A stretch of 40,477 bases of DNA from Bacteroides faecichinchillae JCM 17102 (GTDB taxonomy: Bacteria; Bacteroidota; Bacteroidia; Bacteroidales; Bacteroidaceae), in the NCBI RefSeq assembly GCF_000614145.1, contig NZ_BAKK01000037.1, positions 1 through 40,477 of the forward strand, given 5' to 3'. Below are positions 8,801 to 16,429 of this stretch, one piece after another. Both the position numbers and the translations under genes were made by a program. Below the pieces are notes generated by a model. It was not told where the DNA came from, did no database searches, and saw only the letters and a program-made list of their open reading frames with translations. The stretch's first letter is position 1; each line of letters begins with the position of its first letter.

Positions 8801-10851
8801 AAGGAATTGAAAATGAAAATCAACGAGCGGAAAGACGATGCGGTGGACTTTCACTCGATGGGCATAGACCACATATTTGTCGATGAATGCCACATTTTCA
8901 AGAACTTAATATTTCAGACACGCCACACGAGGGTTGCCGGTATCGGCAATACCAAAGGCTCGCAAAGGGCGATGAACCTGCTGTTTGCCATCCGTGACAT
9001 TCAGCACCGGACAGGACGTGACCTCGGCGCAACATTCCTTTCGGGCACGGTGGTTGTGAACGCCCTGACCGAACTGTATGTGATGTTTAAGTACCTTAGA
9101 CCAAGAGAATTGCAACGTCAGCAGATTTCTTGCTTCGATGCGTGGGCGGCGATATTTACGCAGAAAACAGCCGATTATGAACTGAACGTGACAGGTGCAA
9201 TCAAGCGTAAAGAGCGTTTCCGCACCTACATCAAAGTGCCGGAACTGGCAATGTTCCTGCGTGAGATTACCGACTACCGCACCGCCGACATGATAAACCT
9301 CGATGTACCGGATAAAAATGTGCGCTTTCTTTCTCATGCGCCCACTATCCAGCAGGAGGAAATGATAGGCCGTTTGGTTTCCTTTGCACACAGCGGACAG
9401 TGGGAGGATTTGGGACTTGATACGCCCGAACCCGACAATCTCGACAAGGCAAAAATGTTGGTAGCTACCAATGTGGCACGAAAAATGGCTCTCGATATGC
9501 GTTTGTTGGGCGACAAGTTCAGCGACGATGCCGAAAACAAGGCTTCAATCTGTGCAAGAACAATCTATGAATATTATATGCGCTCAAATGAAAACCGGGG
9601 TACGCAGTTCGTGTTCAGCGACCTCGGCACATACAAGCCGAATGAGTGGAACGTATATACCGACATCAAAGAAAAGTTGGTGAACCTCGGTATTCCGACC
9701 GATGAAGTGCAGTTTATCCAGTGTGCTACCACCGAAAGGGCAAGAAAACGCCTGTTCGAGGACATGAACAACGGCAAGGTGCGTGTGCTTTTCGGCAGCA
9801 CCACCATGTTAGGAACAGGGGTGAACGCCCAGCAGAGGGCTGTAGCGGTGCATCATTTGGAGATTCCCTGGCGACCGGCTGACATGGAGCAGCGCAACGG
9901 CAGGGCGGTACGCAAGGGCAACACCGTGAAACTGTGGGGCGGCAACGTGGTGGATGTGGTGATTTACGGCACGGAAAAGACACTTGATGCCTACAAATTC
10001 AATTTGCTGAAAAACAAGCAGATGTTCATCAACCAAATCAATAACGGCACAATCGCCGTGCGCCGTATCGACGAGGGCGGCATGGACGAGGACAACGGCA
10101 TGAACTTCGCCGAGTTCGTGGCAATCCTTTCCGGCAACACCGATTTGCTGAACAAGGCAAAACTCGACAACAAGATTATGCAGTTGGAAAAGGAACAGAC
10201 CATTTTCAAGAAAGAACGCATCCGTGCCGAGCGGAAAATAACCGCCGGACAGGAAGATATGGCAAAGACACAGCGTACAAAGGCCGGTTTCATCAAGGAT
10301 TGGGAATACTTCAACTCTTACGAGGGGACAAAAGTAACACAACTTCTCAACCTGCCACAAGCTACAGCCGAGGAAACAGGCCGGGAATTACACCGCATCG
10401 CCAAAACCTACCGTAGCGGAGCGTATGGTACGATTGGCACGTTTACAGGCTGAATTTGCTGGTACGCAGCGAGTACAGCATAAACGGTACATTTGACCGA
10501 AACACGTTCTTTGTCGAGGGGACAAGCGGGCTTAAATACCGTTGTGGACTGACAGGTGCGTTACCGCTTGGCTTCGTGGAATCTGCTCAATATCCGCAGG
10601 CTACACTAAACAAATTGCCCTCACTTATTGAGAAGCAACAAAAGACGGTGGAGCGGATTGAAAGCGAAATCCCCATATTGCAGGACATCGTTGGCCGCCA
10701 GTGGAGCAAAGCCGATGAATTGGTAAAACTCAAACTGGAGTGCAAGGAGCTGCAGCGGAAGATTGACGAAAGTCTCAAGGATGCGGAACGCTCTCTAACT
10801 CCATCCGAAACAACGGCTGCCGAATACGAACCTACTACTAAGGCCGCTTAA
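5880..10851 (+). CDS. Giant DNA methylase-helicase (polyvalent antirestriction-type), frameshifted twice as given
   Basis: Reading through two single-base losses gives one 1657-residue protein. The N-terminal part is an adenine-type DNA methylase: EPSAGIGGF near residue 120 is the AdoMet motif and SNIPFG near residue 183 stands for the catalytic (D/N)PP(Y/F), with Ile for the first Pro. The centre is a spacer of unknown fold. The C-terminal part is an SNF2-like helicase: GTGKT near residue 840, VDECH near 1001 and QRNGRAVRKGN near 1338. Frames change at about 8468 (GCT[T]TGAAA, one T missing) and about 10441-10452. Similar fusions in phages and conjugative elements (phage P1 DarB is one) are thought to protect entering DNA from restriction. 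If the breaks are real the gene is dead; I think they are read errors because the protein is otherwise well preserved. Confidence 0.85.
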
Positions 10852-10872
10852 ACCATAATCATATCTTAACCT

Positions 10873-10914
10873 TTTCCCTCTGTTCGGTTGCGATAACTCG
10901 ACAGGGGGATTTTT
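10873..10914 (+). terminator. Terminator of the methylase-helicase gene
   Basis: CCCTCTGTT (10876-10884) pairs with GACAGGGGG (10900-10908), allowing G-U pairs, and is followed by ATTTTT. It begins 24 bases after the stop. The 16 bases at 10873-10888 are also the exact reverse complement of 5846-5861 at the end of the gene's own leader. Confidence 0.65.
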
Positions 10915-10989
10915 CTTGTACTCCGATCTGATGGCGGCAATATCCATTTATATACACCTCCCAAATAGGCTTTACTTCACTGCTATACA

Positions 10990-11190
10990 GTCGATACTAA
11001 ATGTAGTACATACTAATGTTAGTAAAGTAGGATATCAGGAAATCTCCCGTTGCAAAGGATAGTATGCACTACATTTAGTCAATCAGTATTTTAGTATAGT
11101 AGTAGATACTACGATACTAAAATGTAATAAAGTAGTAAAATAGTACACACTAATCATAGTAAATACTAAAAATAGTAGTATCTTTGTATC
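10990..11190. promoter_or_regulatory. TACTA/TAGTA repeat cluster and promoter upstream of parA
   Basis: About 200 A/T-rich bases hold roughly fifteen copies of TACTA or its complement TAGTA. A perfect 12-base inverted pair, ACTAAATGTAGT at 10996-11007 and its complement at 11068-11079, is part of it. TATCTTTG at 11179-11186 matches the Bacteroidota -7 box, 24 bases before the parA ATG. The cluster is a good candidate for the binding region of a partition protein (centromere-like site or operator) because parA and two DNA-binding partners follow. Confidence 0.6.
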
Positions 11191-11210
11191 AGAAATAAAG
11201 ATAGGAATTT

Positions 11211-11966
11211 ATGGCAAAGATAATCGCTGTTTTGAACCACAAGGGCGGTGTCGGAAAGACGACCACCACCATCAATCTTGCTGCCGCATTGCAGCAGAAG
11301 AAAAAGCGTGTACTGCTCATCGACATGGACGGTCAGGCAAACCTCACGGAATCCTGCGGTCTCTCCATCGAAGAGGAACGGACGGTGTACGGAGCAATGA
11401 AAGGTGAATACCCGTTAACGGTATTCGAGTTAAATAATGGCCTTTCCGTTGTACCGTCCTGCCTTGATTTGTCAGCGGCAGAATCCGAGCTTATCAATGA
11501 GCCGGGGCGGGAATTAATACTGAAAGGGCTGATTGCAAAATTGCTTGAAACCCGTAAATTCGACTATATCCTGATTGACTGTCCGCCCTCGCTGGGTTTG
11601 CTGACACTCAACGCACTTACATCTGCGGATTTCTTGATTATCCCGGTACAGGCGCAATTCCTCGCCATGCGCGGAATGGCGAAGATTACAAATGTGGTCG
11701 AGATTGTCAAAACCCGTTTGAACCCGAATCTGAACATCGGCGGAATTGTCATCACACAGTTTGACAAGCGCAAGACGCTCAACAAGAGTGTTGCGGAACT
11801 CATCAACGAATCATTCTGCGACAAAGTGTTCAAGACCGTCATCCGGGACAATGTGGCATTGGCCGAAGCTCCGATAAAGGGTCTGAACATCTTTGAATAC
11901 AACAAGAACAGCAACGGGGCAAAGGACTACATGGAGTTAGCAAAAGAAGTGTTGAAATTAAAGTAA
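11211..11966 (+). CDS. parA: ParA family partition ATPase
   Basis: A 251-residue Walker-type ATPase. The deviant Walker A motif KGGVGKTTT with its signature lysine is at residues 10-18. Walker A' (LLIDMDGQANLT) is near residue 35 and Walker B (YILIDCPPSLG) near 119. ParA proteins bind the nucleoid with ATP and move or space DNA bound by a ParB partner; here they would stabilise the excised circular form of the element. The protein lacks an N-terminal HTH extension, so operon control may rest with the downstream small protein. It is followed after 7 bases by that gene, and the upstream TACTA/TAGTA cluster may be its operator or centromere. Confidence 0.93.
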   Translation: MAKIIAVLNHKGGVGKTTTTINLAAALQQKKKRVLLIDMDGQANLTESCGLSIEEERTVYGAMKGEYPLTVFELNNGLSVVPSCLDLSAAESELINEPGRELILKGLIAKLLETRKFDYILIDCPPSLGLLTLNALTSADFLIIPVQAQFLAMRGMAKITNVVEIVKTRLNPNLNIGGIVITQFDKRKTLNKSVAELINESFCDKVFKTVIRDNVALAEAPIKGLNIFEYNKNSNGAKDYMELAKEVLKLK

Positions 11967-11973
11967 AGACGAT

Positions 11974-12228
11974 ATGAGCAAAAGTGATTCATTGAAAAAC
12001 GGCATGAGAAGCGGACTGGACGGCTTGCTGTCATCCACCGGGAAGTCCACGCAAAAGAAAGAGCCTGCACCGGTCAAAGCGGAAAAAGAACCTGCCGTGC
12101 ATTGCAATTTTGTTATCGACAAGAGTATTCATACCCGGATGAAATACCTCGCTATCGAGAAGAATATGTCGCTCCGAAATATTGTGAACGAGGCGATGAA
12201 AGAGTATTTGGAAAAGCACGAGAAATAA
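11974..12228 (+). CDS. Small ribbon-helix-helix-like partner of ParA
   Basis: An 84-residue protein with a disordered Lys/Pro-rich N-terminal half and a compact C-terminal half (CNFVIDKSIHTRMKYLAI to KEYLEKHE) that has the strand-helix-helix pattern of ribbon-helix-helix DNA-binding proteins, including the conserved MSLRNIVNEAM turn. Position 7 bases after parA is typical for a partition-system adaptor that binds the centromere or represses the operon. The fold is inferred from pattern only. A hairpin follows directly after the stop. Confidence 0.75.
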   Translation: MSKSDSLKNGMRSGLDGLLSSTGKSTQKKEPAPVKAEKEPAVHCNFVIDKSIHTRMKYLAIEKNMSLRNIVNEAMKEYLEKHEK

Positions 12229-12231
12229 CCG

Positions 12232-12252
12232 GGGCGGCAATCCGCCCAATCA
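12232..12252 (+). terminator. Hairpin after the parA operon
   Basis: GGGCGG (12232-12237) and CCGCCC (12242-12247) pair perfectly around the loop CAAT, starting 3 bases after the stop codon. The tail ATCAACTTTTAT is only partly U-rich. The same GGGCGG..AATCC..GCCC pattern recurs at 5514-5545 and 14411-14436. Confidence 0.55.
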
Positions 12253-12329
12253 ACTTTTATACCATACCGCTATCTTATGGCACATGTCCACAAGGTAGCG
12301 GTTTTCCCGTTTATACCCCTGGCTGTTCT

Positions 12330-12652
12330 CCTGCTCTATTCGCCTCTTATAGCTGCAATGCTGCATTTCCCCTTTCTATCCATTCCTCTTGCCGCTTGTC
12401 CGGTCTCGTTCCTGCCATCGCCGGTTGGTTTTCCAGACGCAAATTTGGACTGCCGCGCTTGATTTCATCGCTTTGAAGTGCATTTCTCGTAAAATTCTTC
12501 CTTTCCGTGAAAGAGTAATTTTCCGGAAAAAGCGTTGAAAATAGCTTGTTCGTCAGTCCCTTGAAGCATCTGTAAATCCCAAGCGGTTCAGGCAGAAAAA
12601 AGAACCGAAAAGAGGGAAAAATAACAAAACAAATATCAACCAATTAAATTTT
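12330..12652 (+). promoter_or_regulatory. Leader copy 2, upstream of parB
   Basis: This shares most of its length with leader copy 3 (14565-14830). Common blocks include CTTATAGC, GCCGCGCTTGAT-like sequence, ATTCTTCCTTTCC, GAAAGAGTAATT, a GCGGTTC..CAGAAA block and GAGGGAA before an A-rich stretch. A hairpin pairs 12483-12496 with 12517-12530 (11 Watson-Crick pairs of 14 plus one G-U). No protein is supported in this stretch of 424 bases between genes. Confidence 0.6.
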
Positions 12653-14386
12653 ATGATTATGGCAACAACAGCAGTTCAAGCAGTAGAGAAGAACATCACA
12701 TCGGTAGCATTGGCAGACATTCAGTCGAGCAGTTACAACCCACGCAAGAACTTTGACGAGACAAGCCTTGCGGAACTTGCCGAGAGCATCCGTCAGCAGG
12801 GAGTGCTTCAGCCTATCGGTGTGCGCCCTATTGCGGACAACCGTTTCGAGATTGTCTTTGGAGAACGCAGATACCGTGCTTCCCTCATGGCTGAATTGGC
12901 GGAAATTCCGGCTACCGTCATGGAAATTTCAGACGAGACAGCCGAGGAAATGGCAATCACCGAGAACCTGCATCGCAAGGATGTTACCCCGATTGAGGAA
13001 GCCAATGCCTACCAAAAACTCATAGACAGCGGTCGCCACGATGTCCAATCCTTGACCGTGCAGTTCGGCAAGACGGAAGCGTATATCCGTACACGACTTA
13101 AATTCGTTTCCTTGATACCCGAAATCGCCGTGCTGTTGGAACAGGACGAAATCACAATCAGCGTGGCAAGTGAAATCTGCCGTTATGGGGAAGAGATACA
13201 GCGTGAGGTGTACGACCAACATCTGAAAGAGGGGGTGCAGTACAATAGTTGGCGAGGCATGAAAGCCTCCGAGGTGGCACAGAGCATCGAACGGCAATAT
13301 ACCGCAGACCTCAATCGCTATTCATTTGACAAAACCCTTTGTCTTTCATGTCCCCACAATACCAATAACATGATGTTATTCTGTGAGGGTAGTTGCGGAA
13401 ATTGCGCCAACCGTGCTTGTCTTGTGGAAATGAACACATCGCACCTTACCGAAAAGGCTATGCGGCTCATGGAACAGCACCCTGCCGTTCCCCTCTGCCA
13501 CGAAAGCTACAATTACAATGAAGCCGTCGTCGACCGACTTACCGCTATAGGCTACGAGGTGGAAAGTCTTAAAACCTATGCAACGAAATACCCCGAATGC
13601 CCCCAAGCTCCTCAAAAAGAGGATTACGATACCACCGAGGAATACGAGGAAGCAGTAAAGGATTACGAGCAGAAATTGAACGGCTACACCGAGAAATGCG
13701 AAGCAATCCGCACCCGAAGCGAAGCAGGAGAAATCTCCCTCTATCTCCGTATTGAGAGCAACGACATTACACTGTGCTATGTTGCAAATACCGCTACAAC
13801 CGCAAACGGTACGGCAACCAAAATGCCGCTTTCACCTATCGAGAAGTTGGAAAAGCAGGACAAACGCAACAAGGAGATTGCCCTCGAAAAGACCGTTGAA
13901 GACACCAAAAAGCGGATTTTAGAGGTCGATATGTCAGAGCGCAAATTTGGGCAGGACGAGGAGAAAATGGTGTATTTCTTCCTGCTCTCCTCACTCCGCA
14001 AAGAGCATTTCAATGAGGTGGGAATTGAAGATAAAGGCTCTTATTACTACCTTACGAGCGAGGACAAAATGCGCATCATCGAGAACCTTACCGCCAAGCA
14101 GAAAGCCGTTATCCGCAGGGATTATCTGATTGCCAATTTCAAGGACGCATTCGGTAACAACGCCACAGCCTCCCTGTTGCTTGACTTCGCTCAAAAGCAT
14201 ATGCCCGAAGAACTTGCCAATATCCAAGACGGATATAATGAAGTGTACGAAAAGCGACACCAACGCATCGAGGAAAAGAAAGCCGCTTTGCAGGAACAAG
14301 CCACGCAGGAAGCGGAACAACCCGATGAACCGCAACCCGAAGCGGAAGCACAGACCGAACCGCAAGCGGAAGAAATAGCTGCCTGA
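12653..14386 (+). CDS. parB: Long ParB/RepB-type protein with a cysteine-rich centre
   Basis: A 577-residue protein with the ParB N-terminal domain at about residues 15-110: NPRKNF, QQGVLQPI, GERRYRA and the TENLHRKDVTP segment. ParB family members use this fold to bind and hydrolyse CTP and form a clamp on DNA; a central HTH-like region (residues about 120-200) would recognise the site. Around residues 227-262 six cysteines lie in CxxC-like spacing (LCLSC, CEGSCGNC, NRAC), suggesting a bound metal. The tail is charged and coiled-coil-like, with a Glu/Pro/Gln-rich end. At about twice the usual ParB length it is a mobile-element variant. Start 12653 or the Met at 12659 are equally possible. 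It has its own leader, separate from parA. Confidence 0.85.
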   Translation: MIMATTAVQAVEKNITSVALADIQSSSYNPRKNFDETSLAELAESIRQQGVLQPIGVRPIADNRFEIVFGERRYRASLMAELAEIPATVMEISDETAEEMAITENLHRKDVTPIEEANAYQKLIDSGRHDVQSLTVQFGKTEAYIRTRLKFVSLIPEIAVLLEQDEITISVASEICRYGEEIQREVYDQHLKEGVQYNSWRGMKASEVAQSIERQYTADLNRYSFDKTLCLSCPHNTNNMMLFCEGSCGNCANRACLVEMNTSHLTEKAMRLMEQHPAVPLCHESYNYNEAVVDRLTAIGYEVESLKTYATKYPECPQAPQKEDYDTTEEYEEAVKDYEQKLNGYTEKCEAIRTRSEAGEISLYLRIESNDITLCYVANTATTANGTATKMPLSPIEKLEKQDKRNKEIALEKTVEDTKKRILEVDMSERKFGQDEEKMVYFFLLSSLRKEHFNEVGIEDKGSYYYLTSEDKMRIIENLTAKQKAVIRRDYLIANFKDAFGNNATASLLLDFAQKHMPEELANIQDGYNEVYEKRHQRIEEKKAALQEQATQEAEQPDEPQPEAEAQTEPQAEEIAA

Positions 14387-14410
14387 CAAATGTTGTTGTC
14401 ATAACGGATA

Positions 14411-14445
14411 GGGGGAGGGAGAAATCCGCCCTCTATTCATTTTTG
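14411..14445 (+). terminator. Hairpin after parB
   Basis: GAGGG (14415-14419) pairs with CCCTC (14429-14433), followed by TATTCATTTTTG. The sequence AGGGGG.GGGA..AAATCC.GCCCTCT closely matches the stem at 5517-5541, so the two are related copies. Confidence 0.5.
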
Positions 14446-14564
14446 TATGCTCCGGACAAAGGACCCAAGTACCTCTTCTAACTTTCTGACGAACCCGTCA
14501 CCACCCGCCCTTCTTCCATTCATAGCTTCCGTTTCCTCTCTTTTTTACCATTTTCAACTTCCCT

Positions 14565-14830
14565 TTTATAGCGTTTCCCCGGCTTCGTCCCCTGTCAGCC
14601 CCGGTTTGGTTTTATCAGATGCAAAGGTCGGCCGTCGCGCTTGATCCGGCGGCTTAAAGTGAATTTCCTGCAAATTCTTCCTTTCCTCAGAAAGAGTAAT
14701 TGGCAGGAAAAGCCTTCCGTATGAAGCTGTACCGACAACCGTGTACCGCATCCATAAAATCCCAAAGCGGTTCCGACAGAAAGGAACCGAACGGAGGGAA
14801 GAAAAAAACAAATCATTAAAATTCAAGATT
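14565..14830 (+). promoter_or_regulatory. Leader copy 3, upstream of the 14831 gene
   Basis: This is the second member of the clear leader pair (with 12330-12652). Its hairpin pairs 14664-14676 (TTTCCTGCAAATT) with 14698-14710 (AATTGGCAGGAAA) at 12 of 13 positions. The arms differ from those of copy 2 yet still pair, which suggests selection on structure. An inner CTTTC/GAAAG stem sits in the loop in both copies. The 444 bases between parB and the next gene contain no supported protein. Confidence 0.65.
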
Positions 14831-15106
14831 ATGGACAACATCAAGGAAAGCAAGGAGTACCAGCTCGCCAAAGACTGGGAAAGGGCAGTGAACGATTACG
14901 GCTTCAACCCCAAACGGTTTGCAGCCGCTATCCCCGAAATGCACCCCACACTGCAGCAAAGCCTTTACAGGTTGGTAAAAGAGTGTATCGTGGTCATGGC
15001 GGACGAGACACGCAACTACGACGACCGCAACCGTGCATCGCACGAGGAAGCGAAGTGCATCATGGAATACCTCAAGGCTCACGGGAAACACATCCCATTA
15101 AGATAA
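14831..15106 (+). CDS. Small helical protein of unknown function
   Basis: A 91-residue, mostly helical soluble protein (NDYGFNPKRFAAAIPEMHP and a DETRNYDDRNRASHEEAK segment), with no family I can name with confidence. The start at 14831 was chosen because the longer open frame runs back into the leader repeat, and because ATGGACAAC follows the A-rich pattern seen before the neighbouring genes. It heads a three-gene unit of small proteins. Confidence 0.7.
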   Translation: MDNIKESKEYQLAKDWERAVNDYGFNPKRFAAAIPEMHPTLQQSLYRLVKECIVVMADETRNYDDRNRASHEEAKCIMEYLKAHGKHIPLR

Positions 15107-15113
15107 CAGATGT

Positions 15114-15386
15114 ATGAAAACGAAAGAACTACAATTTGACGGCAATATCTACATCTGCCGTATCGTGAAATCCAACGAAGGTGAAGAATTACTTATCGGC
15201 TCTACCGCTCTGCTCGATGCACTTCATCCGGGCAGTTTCGAGGACGAAAACGAAGGTTTTGCAAGTAAGGAAGCCGAACAAATATATGACGAGGTTTTCT
15301 TTTTCACCGATGCGAAAACCCTCAAATTACCGGACGATGAACTCATCACGGAATTAAAAGAGGATAACCCCGAATGGTTCAACTAA
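15114..15386 (+). CDS. Small acidic protein of unknown function
   Basis: A 90-residue strongly acidic protein (about a quarter Asp+Glu) with no signal peptide or membrane segment and no recognised domain. It begins 8 bases after the previous stop and ends 33 bases before the next gene, so all three are probably one transcript. Its charge and size would fit a DNA-mimic or regulatory protein, but nothing in the sequence decides this. Confidence 0.65.
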   Translation: MKTKELQFDGNIYICRIVKSNEGEELLIGSTALLDALHPGSFEDENEGFASKEAEQIYDEVFFFTDAKTLKLPDDELITELKEDNPEWFN

Positions 15387-15419
15387 CATAAATCAATAAT
15401 CATATTAAAAATCAAAGTT

Positions 15420-15794
15420 ATGGATAAAGAGTATGTAATGCACATCGCACAGACCATCAAAGAACAATTGGTATCACTTACACCCATGCCCATTCTTATG
15501 TCGTGGGGAATCGGCGATTTTGTCGCTACGGTATTCCGGGATTTGCCGGCATTGCGGATTAAAGTAAACGGGCGGTTGCACGCCGGAAATGTCGTTATCG
15601 CACTCAACGGCTCCGATTATTATGAGGTATATCTGCTGAAAGAGAACGGTGCGGAGTGCGTCAATGAGGAAGTATGCTTCGACGAGTTGGGCGATGTCAT
15701 TGACCGAGCCGTCGAAAGCGGTACGGACAAAGAGGAATACGACAAATTCTGCGACCGGCAACTTGCCGTACTTTTAAGCGGTACACGAGCCTGA
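15420..15794 (+). CDS. Small protein of unknown function, last gene of the unit
   Basis: A 124-residue soluble protein. The first half contains a hydrophobic turn (MSWGIGDFVATVFRDLPALRIKVNG), the second half is acidic with a helix (CFDELGDVIDRAV). I do not recognise a family. The start is preceded by the A-rich sequence AAAATCAAAGTT, like that ahead of 14831. A strong terminator follows 18 bases after the stop. Confidence 0.7.
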   Translation: MDKEYVMHIAQTIKEQLVSLTPMPILMSWGIGDFVATVFRDLPALRIKVNGRLHAGNVVIALNGSDYYEVYLLKENGAECVNEEVCFDELGDVIDRAVESGTDKEEYDKFCDRQLAVLLSGTRA

Positions 15795-15812
15795 ATAAGC
15801 GAGCGACCGAAT

Positions 15813-15847
15813 AACACCGCCCATTTTTCTACGTGGGCGGTGTTTTC
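15813..15847 (+). terminator. Strong intrinsic terminator
   Basis: AACACCGCCCA (15813-15823) and TGGGCGGTGTT (15834-15844) pair perfectly over 11 bases around a 10-base loop, with a short U-run. It ends the plus-strand maintenance module. Confidence 0.8.
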
Positions 15848-15883
15848 GTGTGCGGTTGGATGCGTCCAAGCCGCAATATCCTA

Positions 15884-16312
15884 TTATAAACTCACTTTTG
15901 AAGTCCTTGTTCCACTTTTACCGTTGTTACGGCTTGTGGGATTGTCCGGCTCCGTCATTTCCAATACCCCTGTACCAATCATCGGATTGATATAGACCTC
16001 CATAAGATTTTCCCTATCTTTCAATCCTAAATGTTGCAAAATATCAGATAGGTATTGCGGCTCAACACAGAACTCCAAGATTTGCTCTTTTCTCAAATCC
16101 TGCTTGCGAGGTTTTCTTGCGGGTTTTCTTGTCGGGTTTTCATCCCTAACTGCAAGGTCAGCACAACATAGTCCGGACGTGTTTCCTCGGCTACAGTAGG
16201 AAGCGGCCAACCCAAAGACTGCCAACCGCTCACAATCTTATCCACACCGCTACCAGCTTTCTCGGCACGCCCCAGACGCATGAACATCTGAGTGAGTAGA
16301 TTGGCAGCAAAG
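15884..16312 (-). pseudogene. 3' fragment of an AlbA_2/AAA_4-type transcriptional regulator
   Basis: Only the C-terminal ~145 residues of an ATP-binding regulator remain. They start near the NLLTQMFMRLGRAEKAGSG block and end in a winged helix that begins at DLRKEQILEFCVEPQYLSDI. The complete family has about 470-550 residues and an N-terminal AlbA_2 domain, which is absent. A further break lies at 16110-16111, where one base (a C of the minus strand) seems to be missing: the frame reading KTRQENPQENLASRI stops, while the next frame continues as RKQDLRKEQ. The 5' loss is real rearrangement; the frameshift may be a read error. The fragment lies back to back with the DUF1016 gene's promoter. Confidence 0.75.
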
Positions 16313-16407
16313 CGAGTGCAAGACACCGGAACGCTAAAAATACCGAATAAGACCCACGCGGCACTATAATATGTTGGCATTCTGCCCTGTATATCCCGTA
16401 TTTTTCG

Positions 16408-16415
16408 TACCTTTG
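16408..16415 (+). promoter_or_regulatory. Bacteroidota -7 box of the DUF1016 nuclease gene
   Basis: TACCTTTG matches TAnnTTTG and lies 14 bases before the ATG at 16430, giving a very short untranslated leader. No convincing -33 element was found. Confidence 0.5.
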
Positions 16416-16429
16416 CGGCACAAAAACGT

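Noticed and set aside
8408..10453. Separate helicase gene starting at 8408
   Set aside because: The first 20 residues of this frame overlap the methylase frame in a different register; the sequence joins the upstream frame with one missing T, and no start signal is seen.
10990..11190. CRISPR-like or iteron array
   Set aside because: The repeats are only five bases long with irregular spacing and no spacer structure, so a protein-binding cluster is the better reading.
12249..12640. Antisense or sense small genes in the leader of parB
   Set aside because: Frames in both directions run through the repeated leader shared with 14565-14830 and lack start signals.
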